A DNA stretch of 64,000 nucleotides from Phytophthora sp. 'mugwort'. Its lineage: Eukaryota; Oomycota; Peronosporomycetes; Peronosporales; Peronosporaceae. Numbering within the stretch: the stretch's first letter is position 1; each line of letters begins with the position of its first letter. The notes under the pieces were generated by a model that was not told the DNA's origin, did no database searches, and saw only the letters and a list, made by a program, of their open reading frames with translations. Positions 11,965 to 23,176 of the stretch are shown one piece after another. The stretch lies in NCBI GenBank assembly GCA_033558025.1, contig JAUCEF010000005.1, positions 372,001 through 436,000 on the forward strand, written 5' to 3'. A program made the translations under genes and the position numbers.

Positions 11965-14900
11965 AGTTTCAATTCCGGAAGGAGCTCGATGATTATCTCA
12001 ATGAATATGGGCGCGAAACGTTCCAGGTAAAGGGGGCAACTTTGTATTACCACAGTGCGTCACTAAACTAACATTATGCTGCTCTTGTTGTCGCTACCTT
12101 TGTGCAGTGTTTCAGGCTGCGGACCAACAACAAGGTGGCCGTGCGAAATAATAAGATCAGGTTTTCCGGTGTGAACACTCCCTTGCTGCTGGACGACTGG
12201 GTGTACTACGGGAAGTCGTTTGTTTGCACCTACGCTGGCCAGTACAAGTCACGCGGTCAAGGAAAATGAAAGTGGCAGCATTCGCGACCGCTGACTGTGA
12301 GCACAGGTATGTTGTTGATAATGATTTGGTTTGGTTGGGCATCGGTTGAGAACTCATTGTGGCTTGTTGGTCATGCTGTCGTTATATTTGGTGTTTGGTG
12401 CTTTCACAGATCAATGCATGTGTGCAGTGCTCGATGCCAGGTTGTCCAGCTTTGGTTTGAGGGTGACTTTCTCACGCTTGAACATAATTACCCGTTTAAC
12501 GTCTCACCTTCAATCAGCATCCACACAATCGTACTGCTCTCGAGTCAGAGGTGGAGCAGACGGTGCACGAGCTGCAAAAGGCTGGCGCCAAGAAGAAGCT
12601 CATTCTGCAGTACATACACGATCATTCTGAGTGCAATCCGACGATTCAAGACGTGCACAATCGCGTGCGAAAACTAAAGGAAAGGGAGCGCAAACGAGAA
12701 ACCAGTGCAGTACGATTGAAAAGATGGATGAGGGAGTTTACAGAGGATTCGGGAACGTCGGCCATATCTTTGTAGACACTGGGCGCAATAAGTCGCGACA
12801 CCGTCTGATGAAATAGACTTAGATCCTTGTACTTAAAATGCTACCGTTTGTATTTGTTTGTAGAAAATGGCTACCTGCATTACGCTCCAGACGAAGCACA
12901 TGACCATGCTGTTTGACAAATTTCCCGATGTAGTGATGATTGATGCCACCCACGGCACCAATATTTTGAAGTACAAAGTCTTCTCGATTATAGCAATGAA
13001 TTCGTTTGGAATCGGACAGTTCGTGCAGCACACGGTGCTGCAGAACGAGTAGCGGCCCACGCTCTTGACAGCTTTGAATGAATTTAAGAGGAACAGCCCC
13101 GGCTGGGACCGCATCCAATGAATCTTGATCGGACAAAGATTTCACTGAGATTTCGGTTCTCAAAGACGCCTTCCCCGACACGAGGATGCTGTTATGCTAG
13201 TTTCATGTGGTCAATTCTTACGAGAAGAAATCGGCTGCTTATGGATTCACCGCTTGGCAGAAGCAGCGGTTGCATGGGTTAGTGAACCTGGTGGTCAATG
13301 CTCGGACGGAGGGTGAATATATTAAGGGCCGAAAGTACATGCGGCACATCATGAACATTGGAAACGGTGGCGCGTCGGCCCGAGCACGTGTGGATCGTCT
13401 GGGTAGTGATAGTGGTGAGCTGGGCTCGGGTGCTGATGTGGGATCGGGTGTTGGCCAATTGAGTGTTGGTAGGGCTGATTTGGGCATCCAGCTGGGCGCA
13501 GATGTAGACAGTAGTGCTGACTTGCCTGAGCACGCTTCTGAGGTCTACTTTGCCAAAACCTGGGATAGTTGCCGGCCAATGTGGAGCGCTTTCGAACGCC
13601 AAAATGCTGTGACCATGGGTAATAACACGAACAACCGGCTTGATGCTTCCTTGAAGCAGCTTAAGGATCTGGTGAGCTCATTCATGGCCGTAGACGAATG
13701 CATCGCGTCTATCATCTGCTACCAGACGCAGGAAGACAAGAGATTTATTGACAATGTGTTCAAGTTATCCGTCGTCCACAACCCAAGTACGACCAAGCAA
13801 TGCGCTTGATGTCCAATCTCGTCAGTGAGTACGCTTGTGAGCTCGTATTTGAGCAGTACGCCTACGTTACTGCTCCTGCCTCTCACCGATTTTACGAACC
13901 GTTCCCGGGGTATACTGGATCCAATACACTAATGACGAAGACGATTTGCTTGATGAGCCGAGGAGCGAGTATTCTGTGGCGAGAGAGACTGGTCCTGCTC
14001 GTGTTTGTTCATGGTTTCACGGCAATTGCCATGCCGCCACGTTTTCTTCCTGAGAAAAGCACTGAAGTATGAGAACGTCATTCCCACAACTATGATTCAG
14101 CCGAGATGTTTGTTGGCTTCTTTGCGGACAGGCACTGACATGCCCGTCAGGTCTGGCGAGTCTTTTGCAATTTCGCGTGTTCCTCGTGATTCGAACACTC
14201 CTGGGATATGAATCGAAAGTTCCGAGAAGCTCATCGGGTTGCAACTACAATTTCCGAGTATTGGAGCGGTTTGGGCACTGCTGAGTACAAAAAAGCTCTG
14301 AAGGTCTTTGAAGACTGTTGTCATCCTATTCAACCATGAAGATTACGCCACGATACCTAGTGTTAGTGGGAAGGGGAATGACTCTGGTAGGTACGGAGAC
14401 ACCCCTATAGTGTCGGAGCACTGACTGGTATCGCTGCAAGCCATGAGCTAGGGTCAAGATCGGTAGAGTTGGGCAATGATTCTGTCGAGTTGGGCGCTAG
14501 TTTCGCCGAGTTGGGCACTGATACTGCAAAGTTTGATGCTGGTTCTGCCGATTTAAGCACTGGTGCTACCTAGTCGAGTACTAGTGCTGTTGAATTGGAT
14601 TTACAGCTCAGCTGGATGCTACCGTTGTCGCACGATTCGGCTAATTCCCAACTACGCGTAGTGGATCTCGACGAAATGAGGAGGTGAGCTTGTTAGTCCA
14701 CCAAAGGCGAGATGGCGCCCTAAGCAGAAGCCGAAAGCGGTCAAGGCCAAACGAAACCTAACGGTTACGATGGTGCAAGAGGACATAGAGATGCACGATA
14801 ACCAGTTGTGCATGTTAGACGTGTAAGAGGCGTTGGAAAATAACCCGACATTCAACTCATCGCACGAGAGGCTGCTTTGGTTTAAACTGTTCAGGTTCAT

Positions 14901-15900
14901 GAGCAAGTCTAAACCACCTATTGCGCACGAAATTGCTAAATTACCAGTCGGCAAGCCGTTGATCAGGCCCGATGATATCGTTCGGGTCTTTCTGATGGAT
15001 ACGCGTAAGAAGTGCATGGCCAAAGTTACGACGTACCGACGGAAACACAGTGGTGTCCGCGAACTTGAAATTGCGCTCGAGATAGTTAGTGTCGGCACCT
15101 ATGCTAACTTCACAATTGCACTTATGCGAAAGTGGCATGTCGCGTGTGCTGTTCTAAAACGGATCCAAAAGCAGTTCCTGGGCGTCACAGCTTTCATTGC
15201 CACTCAATTTCGATGAAAGTTTTGTCGTGTAAGATGGCCCACAATTACCAGCAAAGTTGAAAGAGTTGCCGATACTATTCACGAAGGGACGCAGCCCGTC
15301 TCTTTGGTTTTAAGAGGGTACTAACAGAGATTTTTCTGTCATGGCTGGCAAATGGAACGGAGCAAACATCTAAGGAATGCCTGGGTGATGAGATTATGCA
15401 CGTGGTGCTGACCAAACGTTTGGTTCGGATCCGAGGGTTGTCGGTTTTGACGTTTCCACGTTAGGTGTGGCAGTGGATGGAACTCTTTCTGCAGACTCCA
15501 CCGCAATCCGTCGTGAATTGGCGACGCTTTCCGACGAAAAAGGCTTTTCCCGATCAATTGTCATGGAAATCATTGGTTCGCAGTTATGATGGATCTTGCA
15601 CAGGGCAAGGCTTTATCTACGACTCCAGTTCCTCCTCCTATCTTCTCGGGTCCGTGCAGTAGCGCAGACTTCGGTGTCTTTGCTGCCTAGCAGCGCTGGT
15701 CAATGCTCAAGACTGCAGACTTTGAATCTGGTTTGGGTGTTAAAATGGACAATAATAACTGTGACATCTACGTGTTGCTCGCGTGTGAGATGTTTTGCGG
15801 TGCCGAATGGCTTGGCCATTTGGATTCGAAACACTGCAGTGGCTACGGTACCGATACCTGTGCATGAGCATGCAAGCTTAGTTAGTGCAGCCAGTAAGCT
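11965..15900 (+). mobile_element. Mutator-like element (MULE) transposase with SWIM finger and fused Ulp1 domain, broken
   Basis: Plus-strand pieces: FRKELDDYLNEYGRETFQVK (about 11970 to 12027), a probable intron ending near 12107, then LLLDDWVYYGKSFVCTYAGQ (to 12265). A second probable intron is followed by EVEQTVHELQKAGAKKKLIL (12550 to 12775). The transposase core has MLFDKFPDVVMIDATHGTN and FGIGQFVQHTVLQNE (12867 to 13052), and then SVLKDAFPDTRMLL and YGFTAWQKQRLHGLVNL (to about 13360). W-x-RPMWSAFERQNAVTMGN and NNRLDASLKQLKDLV follow at 13560 to 13680. A SWIM zinc finger (QLPCRHVFFLRK) is at 14000 to 14075, and a KARWRPKQKPKAV tail at about 14700. Last comes an Ulp1-like C48 protease region (15340 to 15830). 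Many stops and frame changes show it is inactive. Related ZSWIM-type MULEs are common in oomycetes. Confidence 0.8.
15340..15830 (+). pseudogene. Ulp1-like (C48) SUMO-protease domain at the C-terminus of the MULE protein
   Basis: Two family blocks can be read. Near 15375 to 15440 is CLGDEIMHVVLTKRL, resembling the WL-x-D-x-x-I start of Ulp1 domains. At about 15740 to 15815 is KMDNNNCDIYVLLACEMF, matching the catalytic Cys block Q-x-D-x-x-N-C-G. Here the Gln is replaced by Lys and the Gly after Cys by Asp, so activity is unlikely even apart from the stops. Fusions of MULE transposases with Ulp1 domains are known in plants; finding the blocks downstream of the SWIM finger in the same orientation supports one ancestral fusion gene. 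I could not place the catalytic His with confidence. Confidence 0.6.
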
Positions 15901-15909
15901 CACGGATTG

Positions 15910-16400
15910 GCACTAAGCTCTTGAATATATTCATGTGTTTGTATAAATGCTGTCCATGTGGTTCGTGAGCACCTAAAGAATACACGCCGTGTGAGCTTAG
16001 CGCTTTGAACCTCAAATTGCACTAAGTGCTGGTATCCCGATATACGAATCGACGTGTATACAGACCTCACTGGCTTTCTTGGCCGGGTGCTCGTCTGGGG
16101 TCAGTCTGGTTGCAGGTTGGTCATGCTTGGGGGCCGGTTGGGCTTGGTTGGTTGCACATGTCTCGTCACATTTCTCTAAGTTGGCTGCAGCAATGAGTGC
16201 CATTTACATTTACCGTATTTGTCGGATCGAATGATAAATTCGGCTCAAGTGACACATCGGATATATAAGGGTGACACCCCTTCTGATAAACATCAAAACC
16301 TCCAGCAAAGAGAGAGTATATATTACGACGTTACTCGGGGCAACAGCATCCTGCGGAGGCGGTAGCAAGAACGTTCTAAATCTGCCGTTCACATCGCGAG
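15910..16400. other. Spacer between MULE and pogo remnant
   Basis: No gene is recognised. The stretch may include the 3' end of the MULE and the 3' end of the pogo element. No inverted terminal repeat was identified by eye. Confidence 0.4.
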
Positions 16401-17500
16401 GCCCACCGGGAAATGGTTTGCCTTCTTAAACCGCTAATATGGCCTTACGGCTCACCTGTTCCCAAGCCTTACCGATAATATGAGAGAGAAGCAAAACGTC
16501 GCTCTCTTGCGTTTTTAGAGAACTCGTGGTCCCTATGCCGATCCCTAAGCATATGTGTTAGTATTTTAGTCAAGTCGAACAGCAAATGCGGGCGGAACTT
16601 AATGTTTCTCTTAAAGGCGTGCATTACGCTCGCATCCATAGGCTGGCTGAGATCGGTGAACCCCGGAGGGATATAATGCACCTTCGTGCAGCAGGTCTCC
16701 TCAAGGTTTTGCTTCGCCCTCCATCTTATGGCCTCGCAGACTGTCCAGCATTAGCATGTGGCACTCTTCATCTGATGGTGTCCTTACATAATAAAAACCA
16801 TAACAGCATATTAGTTGTAAGTAAATCATTTTGTTCAATACAACAAATGTGAAATAGCAATACGAACCTCCTCAATCCATTTCAGCATTGTAGCGTGGTC
16901 CAATCCGGCCTTTGGTTGGGTGATGTAAATTACGCTGGTGGCCCCAGTTAGGGTTGACAACCTCCGTGTACACGTCCGCACCCGGGACACCGGAGAATAC
17001 AACAAATGCGGACTGTGCTTTTGCATAACGCAGGCGCCCAAGGAATTATACTACAGCGAGCACCATTTTCTCCCATTCCTTGCCCTACATCAACGTTCTT
17101 GGCGCCACGAACGTCGATGGTCCAACGAACAGGATTGTCGAGAAAACGCTTGTTTGGTCCATCTTGAAGAGACTACCGTACCGCATGGTTTCTGGGTAAC
17201 ACGGCGGAAAGAAGCCGTCCTCCTAGACTTCAACATTTATTGCTCATTAGAAGACGTTAGTTTCCTATTTCGTACCAATAATCAAATCAAAATCAGAAAT
17301 TAATATATAGTTAGCCAGTAACAATAAAATAAGCTGAAAAGAATGTACCTGCATAAGCGTTCTGCGCTTGGTTCCCTTGTGCGTGATGCCGCGAGCCACC
17401 AGATGATTTCGCTTTAAAAAGCGGACTGTCCATGACATGAGGGCATAACGCGTTCTTGGTGCAGAGAACGCTGCATCAAACTTGCCAATTATCAACACGA
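16400..17500 (-). mobile_element. pogo-like (DDE_1) transposase remnant 2, intron-containing
   Basis: Minus-strand order: a DNA-binding segment with MSWTVRFLKRNHLVARG and THKGTKRRTLMQ (to about 17350), then a likely short intron (GTACATTC donor, acceptor GAAATAG, about 17348 to 17262). MRYGSLFKMDQTSVFST (about 17195 to 17140) is the first catalytic Asp region. VIYITQPKAGLDHATMLKWI lies near 16935 to 16870, and the terminal block YIPPGFTDLSQPMDASVMHA near 16670 to 16610. All match DDE_1 transposases. Frame changes and stops break it. Confidence 0.75.
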
Positions 17501-18345
17501 TGCACTATTTATTTTTTTGTGCCAGATAGACCTTTTGTCTGCCGCATCAATATGGTCCGTTCGAGTACACTACAGAGCCATAACATCATAAACAAATATA
17601 TTTTGAGGTACCATTCGCATAACATCATGCAGTACCGTGCTTCTAGATCAGGATAGAGGATGAATGGGAGTGGTTAGGCTCCAACGGCTTAAAGTACTTG
17701 TTGGGTGCTTTTAAGGCAGCTCCATTAGCTCAGCCGCATCTTTGCGCCACCTTTAAATCGTAGCATAGGTGGCGTGGAAGGCGACGACAGCTTCCAGGGC
17801 GGCGAGCTCAAAAACAAAAGAGCGCCCGACAATGCTAGGTTGTTTCTGCAAACGAGAGACAATGGCAAGGTGATGGCCGCACCTTATACTTATTCTTGTT
17901 CTTAGGTTTGCGAGGCAAACTAAACGTGTCGATGAGCGGGGCGGATGCCATTGGCGCGTACTCCCGAAAAAAGCTTATGAGGTTTTATTTTTGACTTTGT
18001 TTCAGCCAGTAATTTTTGTCTCATTCGATCTGACAAATACGGTAATACTTTCGTAACGGAGCATACCACGTTGAAATTCAGTGTATTTTGAGCCCCGTTT
18101 GATATGGGGTGGCTAATGGAGTTACGAGTTACGAGCAGCTGAAAAATATTTCCAATGTAATTAAAATAATTTGTTTTATTCTTATTTAATGCAAAATCGC
18201 ACGTCGGATCTCTCTGCTTCTTTTGCATGACCTGGAAACCGCTCAAAACATGTTTTTTGAATGGCATCTGACATAAGTATTATTTTGCTGTACTACAATT
18301 TTCATGCTGCGATTAGCATCATTTTGTTTTACATGCAGTCGAGTC
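17500..18345. other. Stretch without a confident gene
   Basis: A minus-strand open frame at 18267 to 17920 would encode 115 residues, AT-rich and basic, with no known motif. It begins about 90 bases beyond the C-terminal end of the split GQNK element, so it may be part of that element's 3' region. No other feature is seen. Confidence 0.3.
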
Positions 18346-18349
18346 GTTT

Positions 18350-19266
18350 AGCGCCTTCTTCGTCGTAGTGGCGATCTTGCTCTGCTTCTCTTTAGGCTCT
18401 GCTGATGGGTCTTCGAAAAGTTGACCTGGTCAACAAAAGAAGGAGCCTTCTCCTGCTCCTCCTGTACACGTTTGGCTTCCAACGCGATGTTTTCTCTCTG
18501 CTTTAATGGGAACGCTTGGTATTTTTTCTACTGGGCTGCTTCATCCGCCGCTGGCGTGCATACAGTGGATCATTTTGGAACTCCAGCGGTACAAACGGCC
18601 GCACGTTGCGATGCATATGGTCAATTTTCTCAGCATGCTGCTGCGGTGGAGTCAGAGGCATTGAGTACGTGCCACCTTGCTGCTGGATTTTGTACCTTAT
18701 TATTGGTTCACTGCAAGTTTTCAGATATTCCCGCGTCGTCTGGGAAAGTATTCTTACTTGGGATCACACCGGGATGCTCTCTATTTGCAGCGAAGGTGCG
18801 GTACTTCTGTATGCACAGTACTCGGTGGTTTACATAGCTCACTCAACACAGTCTAAAATCCCTCAAGATGCACTCTTCTAAAGTCATGCTCTTCACGACC
18901 GGCGAATTGGCCGCAGCAGCTAGTTTTTCACAAGGTGTTCGACCGCCCAGCATTCTACACGAGCCAGCTGGCTCGAATCTGACCGAAACCGCGATCACAG
19001 GCATTTTTATACCGCTCACAAAAACTGAAAATCAGTGCGTCAAGAATCCCTTAATGGGCGAGTGCCAGAAAGAAGTGGATGACGCGGCATGATTTTTGTT
19101 TTGCCTGTCGCAGTGGTCGACATACACAGTCAAAGTTTCAATATGGCGTGAGATGACTTTTTTTTCCTTAGAGTTATGCAACATGGCGTTTTCACCTGGT
19201 CCGTCCCTTCCCGCTGGCATGCTCGTCGTATATGTAGTTGCATTGCTTGGCGCCATTGGCACAGTA
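18350..19266 (-). mobile_element. GQNK lineage 1, copy B: C-terminal half
   Basis: Minus-strand reading from 19266 gives CANGAKQCNYIYDEHASGKG, then in another frame IETLTVYVDHCDRQNKNHAA, the D-x-C-x-x-QNK core with the Gly replaced by Arg. After a degenerate stretch the C-terminus follows: KIDHMHRNVRPFVPLEFQND and PLYARQRR near 18640 to 18540. These blocks align with copy A (NYIYDENTSGKG, YADDCSGQNKK, MYKSIRPYVPQAFENDPLYA). It is the downstream half of a gene whose upstream half lies 3.9 kb away at 23,177 to 24,351. The gap is an inserted lineage 2 element. Confidence 0.7.
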
Positions 19267-19297
19267 TATGAGCGGTCTGGCAGTGACCCGGGTCACC
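19267..19297 (+). repeat. Left terminal inverted repeat of GQNK lineage 2 element
   Basis: It begins TATGAGCGGTCT; the next bases match the reverse complement of 23146 to 23176 at 27 of 31 positions. The adjoining TA (19265 to 19266) is repeated at the right end. Confidence 0.75.
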
Positions 19298-21192
19298 GCA
19301 AAACCAAACCATGACGTTTGACTTAATTATTTGTGTGGAGGGTCACACTCAGATCTCCGGAGGCCAAATGGTTCCTAGTCATCGACGTCAAGGGGGAACG
19401 AGGGATTCCTACCAAACCAGACCAACACGGAACCGAGGAGCAAGAGGAAAACACCAGATGCGCTACCGCGCGCGTACAGCACGCTTATCGAGACCAAGGT
19501 GAAGCGCCTTCAGGAGATGTACCGCTCTCTAGACACGTAAGTCGAATGGTGCTGAGTATGCCCAAGCAGAGGGTATTATACTGAGTTTTCTTCGTCAAAG
19601 TGTTCCCGACGCTCCGATTAGAGCGATATTTGAAGTGGGCGGCTCAAAGATTGCGCGACTGAAAAACATGATTGAGGATGGCGTTGATACACTGCATACC
19701 CGGACGGTGCGTAAAGCACCAAAACATGCGTTGACTGTTGATGATAGTGTTCTTCCGTAGTAGGTGTTTCGGGGAACATGGAGGAAGGCTTCCCTTGCTC
19801 CCATTGCGGTCCTCGGCAGTATCTGGCGGAGGAGGGTATCACTCTCATAGAACTATGGGAACGATGCAGGCGAAAAGACGAAGCAGTTCCGCGTCGTATT
19901 ATTCTCTATAGTTGCTGGACGCAGTATGTTCATTCTGGGTTTCTGGATTCGGATTGTCTCGGGCTAAGCAAGATGTATGCGGTGCATGTGTTAGAATTGA
20001 CGTTGCTCTTCAGCACGTGACTTAAGTGTTGGTGAACGGACCTATCTCGAAGCAGAAAAAGGCATGCGCCTCGACGCAGCTATCAACCAATGGCATGCGA
20101 TGAGTGCTTTCGTTCAGGGGTACGCAGCCGTGCAAGTACCCCCGCAGACATTATCGCAGGATACTGTTCCTGATCACGTGGATATGCCGCAAAGAATTGA
20201 GACTGTAGCGCACCATGCTATGCCCTTCTTACTGGTTCAAATCGAAAATATCAATGGGAGTCTTCCTTTGCCTGTGTTTGGCAATAGAATACCCTCAGCT
20301 TGACGATTTCAACTCAAACATAATGCTGCACAACTTCGTGGTTTCGGATATTACGAGTGGACAAAATAATGTTTTCGGGTATACGACGAACGCGGGAAGG
20401 GAAAAGGGGTCGATGCTCTCTGTAGTCTTCGCCTTCTGCATCATCTTCGTCTCCGAAAGCAATTTCAGGGGAGAACCCAACGAGGTCCCCCGCACAACAG
20501 GTGCCAATATCGGTATAAACTGGTAAGAAGAATTCCCGTTACATCGAGCTCCCACCACTTTCAGATTCTGATCTTACGACCCCGATGGACCAAGCGGCGA
20601 CCGGCCCATTGTTGACGATCGGGTTCATCCCAGTGGGACTTGTTATGTCCGACCGTGTAGTCCTGCTCTACTAGCGGAGTCCACGGAACGTATGTAGGCG
20701 GGCGTTTTCAATCAAGTCGGTGGCGCGGGTGACAAATTCTGCTCGCAGTCGCGCGTTAATCCCAGGGGGTGTCATCGTCGCTGCTGGAGTTGCAGAGAGC
20801 CCTAGATGTAGTGGTCGCGATGATTCACCCAGGCTAGATGCTGCGTGTGTTCTCCTTCATACGTCCAAAGCCTGGCGGCATCGAACCCCATCAAGATTAT
20901 GAAGAGGCCGATTTGTCAAGAGCTCGCCAACATCACCCGCACGGTGTTCCAGGGAGCATGATCTCCGCGCTAGAGCCTGATACCATGCTTCGCGTATACA
21001 CTGCTTGTTTTACAACGAGAGACGACTCTAAAGCTCGTGTGGTGAATATCACAGTGGGTTTTTGCGTGCTGTTTAAAGGGCGACCTGGTTCACAACGGCG
21101 TGCTCTACGCCAAGGAAAACTATCGAATGCACTGCTATCTGAGCTATGAGGTGGCGCGTTAGACGCCGCCTGACGTAGTTCAAACGTGCTTC

Positions 21193-21415
21193 CAGAGCAT
21201 GGCGAATGCCAGTATTGTGGCGTCAAGATGGTAAAGGGACCTCAGCGCCGGAAACATTTTTACTGCGATAAAATCCCAATAGGGATGCCTAGAGACTCAA
21301 GCACAAGCGAGAAGGTATGAATGGGGATTTCAAGTGTGAGGTCTGCAACGCAACCTACACTAATCAGAGCAGCTTACGCGTCCACAAGATGAGAGGTCAT
21401 AGGGACTTGGAGTAA
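21193..21415 (+). pseudogene. Zinc-finger fragment (two Cys/His fingers)
   Basis: One frame reads GECQYCGVKMVKGPQRRKHF followed by YCDKIP; a second, just downstream, reads FKCEVCNATYTNQSSLRVHK and ends MRGHRDLE before a stop at about 21,415. The second is a clear C2H2 finger (C-x2-C-x12-H-x4-H). Such paired fingers occur at the start of some transposases, but the parent protein is not recognised. Confidence 0.55.
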
Positions 21416-21927
21416 AGAATTGAGTGTAACCCGCAAATCTCAAAACTACGAATCGGATCGGAATCAAGTGTTCAGATTGCCGTCTGAAGCTCAACCAGAC
21501 CCAGCATCGTAGCGCCAGGGGTCTGTGTACTTGCTTGAACAGATCTGCGTCTATGCGGAGCGTGAACCCGGATGTCACGGGACGGAGGGTGATTATGATG
21601 GGAGCTTCTTGCAGTGTGAACAATCTTCCAAGGATTGGAGGTGTCCTGCTTGCTAGCTGCTCGCATAACAATTCGCATGGGACAAGCCGAGGGTTTCGAG
21701 CCTCGAACCACACGTTTCCCGTTATCTTCGATTATGTGATGTGTTTTAGGGGCCCCAGCGCGGACGCACTCGTACTTGGGAGCCCAGATTTGACGACCTG
21801 GATCATCAGTGTACCACACACTGCGCCTCGACACATTGAAACCGTGGTTTCTGGTCCACTGATGCAGTGCTGATTCCGCTGCATCGTGTGAATCGTGTAC
21901 AGCTTCTTGCGGGGAAGGGATGACCAC
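21400..21927 (-). pseudogene. FAR1-like DNA-binding domain, MULE-type remnant
   Basis: A minus-strand frame of 151 codons contains ESALHQWTRNHGFNVSRRS, SACPMRIVMRAASK and WKIVHTARSSHHNHPPSRD. This is the Cys/His layout of FAR1/WRKY-GCM1-type DNA-binding domains at the start of many MULE transposases: a Cys before a basic stretch and a terminal HHNHPPS. No transposase core follows on this strand, so only the binding domain is left. Confidence 0.65.
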
Positions 21928-23145
21928 GCACTGCTGCTATGCATTGCTCATGGCTGAGCAGTTCGAATTTGGTGTCCTTTCAGGTTTCGTCTACAGGCTG
22001 ATACTGGTATTGACTATCTATCCCATATGTACTTTTTTTGTGCGGGGGCTCTCCCCAAGAGGGCCCTCGTTAGATTCTACCCAATTTCAGGCTCAAGATC
22101 ATGTCACACCACACACGTCACGGATGTTGGTCAGCTATTGGACAATTGTGTAAGGCAAAACAAGTCCCGGGTAGTCTTCATGTTTTATGCGATGCTATCT
22201 CTCGTCTTTTACAAGAAAGTTGTGCTTCTTTTTCTTCTGCCGAGCCATCCCGCAATGCTGCTGACCAAGTTGTCTCGTGGTGCAAGCAGAAGGTACAAGG
22301 GCTGAATTTGTACACACCTGAGCAAGTAGTCACAAAACTGAACGAGACGGCGAGTGTGAAAGCAGAGTTCCTTGATCATCGTAAAGATGACTGCCCACTT
22401 TTCTGTGGTTGGGATCGCCTTCTTACTAAATACTTTTGTCGGATGCCAGATGGATATTCGGGGAATTTGTTTTGAGGTAGATGCTGGATTGTCATGTTGC
22501 GGCACCTCGTTACGACAGCTCCCCAAGCCACAATGTTTTTTTTTTCTCTTTTTAGAAACGGAAATTCAAAGCGATATTTGTAGCGCCTTGGGTGGAAATT
22601 TGTTCGGCGAGGGGTCCAATATAGACACAGCTTCGAATGCATGATGTTCGGCTGACGTGCCAACCACTCCTGGAACTAGCAATCAAGAAGGTGAAGTCAC
22701 TCGCCCTAAAATACATTTCGATCCCACAAAAACACCTGCCATATTACACGTCAGCCTGGAACTAACTCCGGAACGTTGTCTGCAGGAAGGCAATGCACAG
22801 CAGCAATCGGATTGCACAGTGCGTCAAGCAAGAAAATGGTTGCAGCCGTTGTCTATCCTCCGCCTAAGAAGAAACCGGGGCGTCCACGTAGTAAACAACC
22901 TATCACCGGGAGTTCGCCATCAATTCTAACGTTCTTCAGGGCGCTTCCTGCTGCTGCAACCACCAGCACAACACGACCCATCAGTATCACGACGCCGGGA
23001 CCTTCAATACAAGCAACCCGATTGGAACCAACGCCAGAATCGACAGCTCCACCACGACTCCAGCAGGCGAAGTCTAGAAGTAAACATAAACTACTAGCAA
23101 AATGCATATTCGTTTAGAAGGGATTTTTGAGAGCCGGGTTATTTT

Positions 23146-23176
23146 GGTGGCTCGGGTCACCGCGAGACCGCTCATA
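23146..23176 (-). repeat. Right terminal inverted repeat of GQNK lineage 2 element
   Basis: This is the reverse complement partner of 19267 to 19297, and lies just after the end of the coding tail (stop at 23117). The end position is uncertain by 2 bases because of the TA dinucleotides. Confidence 0.75.

Larger units (their letters stand above)
20530..22080. mobile_element. Inner insertion that splits the lineage 2 gene
   Basis: The lineage 2 protein stops being readable near 20,515 and resumes just before 22,130. The 1.5 kb between holds unrelated material: zinc-finger pieces on the plus strand (21,190 to 21,415) and a FAR1-like piece on the minus strand (21,927 to 21,400). I could not define its ends or a target duplication, so the boundaries are approximate and two separate insertions are possible. 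Confidence 0.45.
19267..23176 (+). mobile_element. GQNK lineage 2 element inserted in copy B, with inverted ends and TA duplication
   Basis: The element runs between inverted ends that begin TATGAGCGGTCT at 19267 and, on the other strand, at 23176. Coding pieces on the plus strand: APIRAIFEVGGSKIARLKNM and EDGVDTLHTRTVRKAPKHAL (19,600 to 19,740), EAEKGMRLDAAINQWHAMSA (20,050), MLHNFVVSDITSGQNN and GVDALCSLRLLHHLRLRKQF (20,320 to 20,470). After an interruption come LLDNCVRQNKSRVVFMFYAM (22,130), GLNLYTPEQVVTKLNETASV, WDRLLTKYFCRMPDGY (22,300 to 22,460), and a basic tail KKKPGRPRSK and SPSILTFFRALP (22,860 to 22,950). The order and blocks define one protein with an acidic catalytic core like lineage 1, though otherwise divergent. 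It is dead through many frame changes. Transposase function is inferred. Confidence 0.7.
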
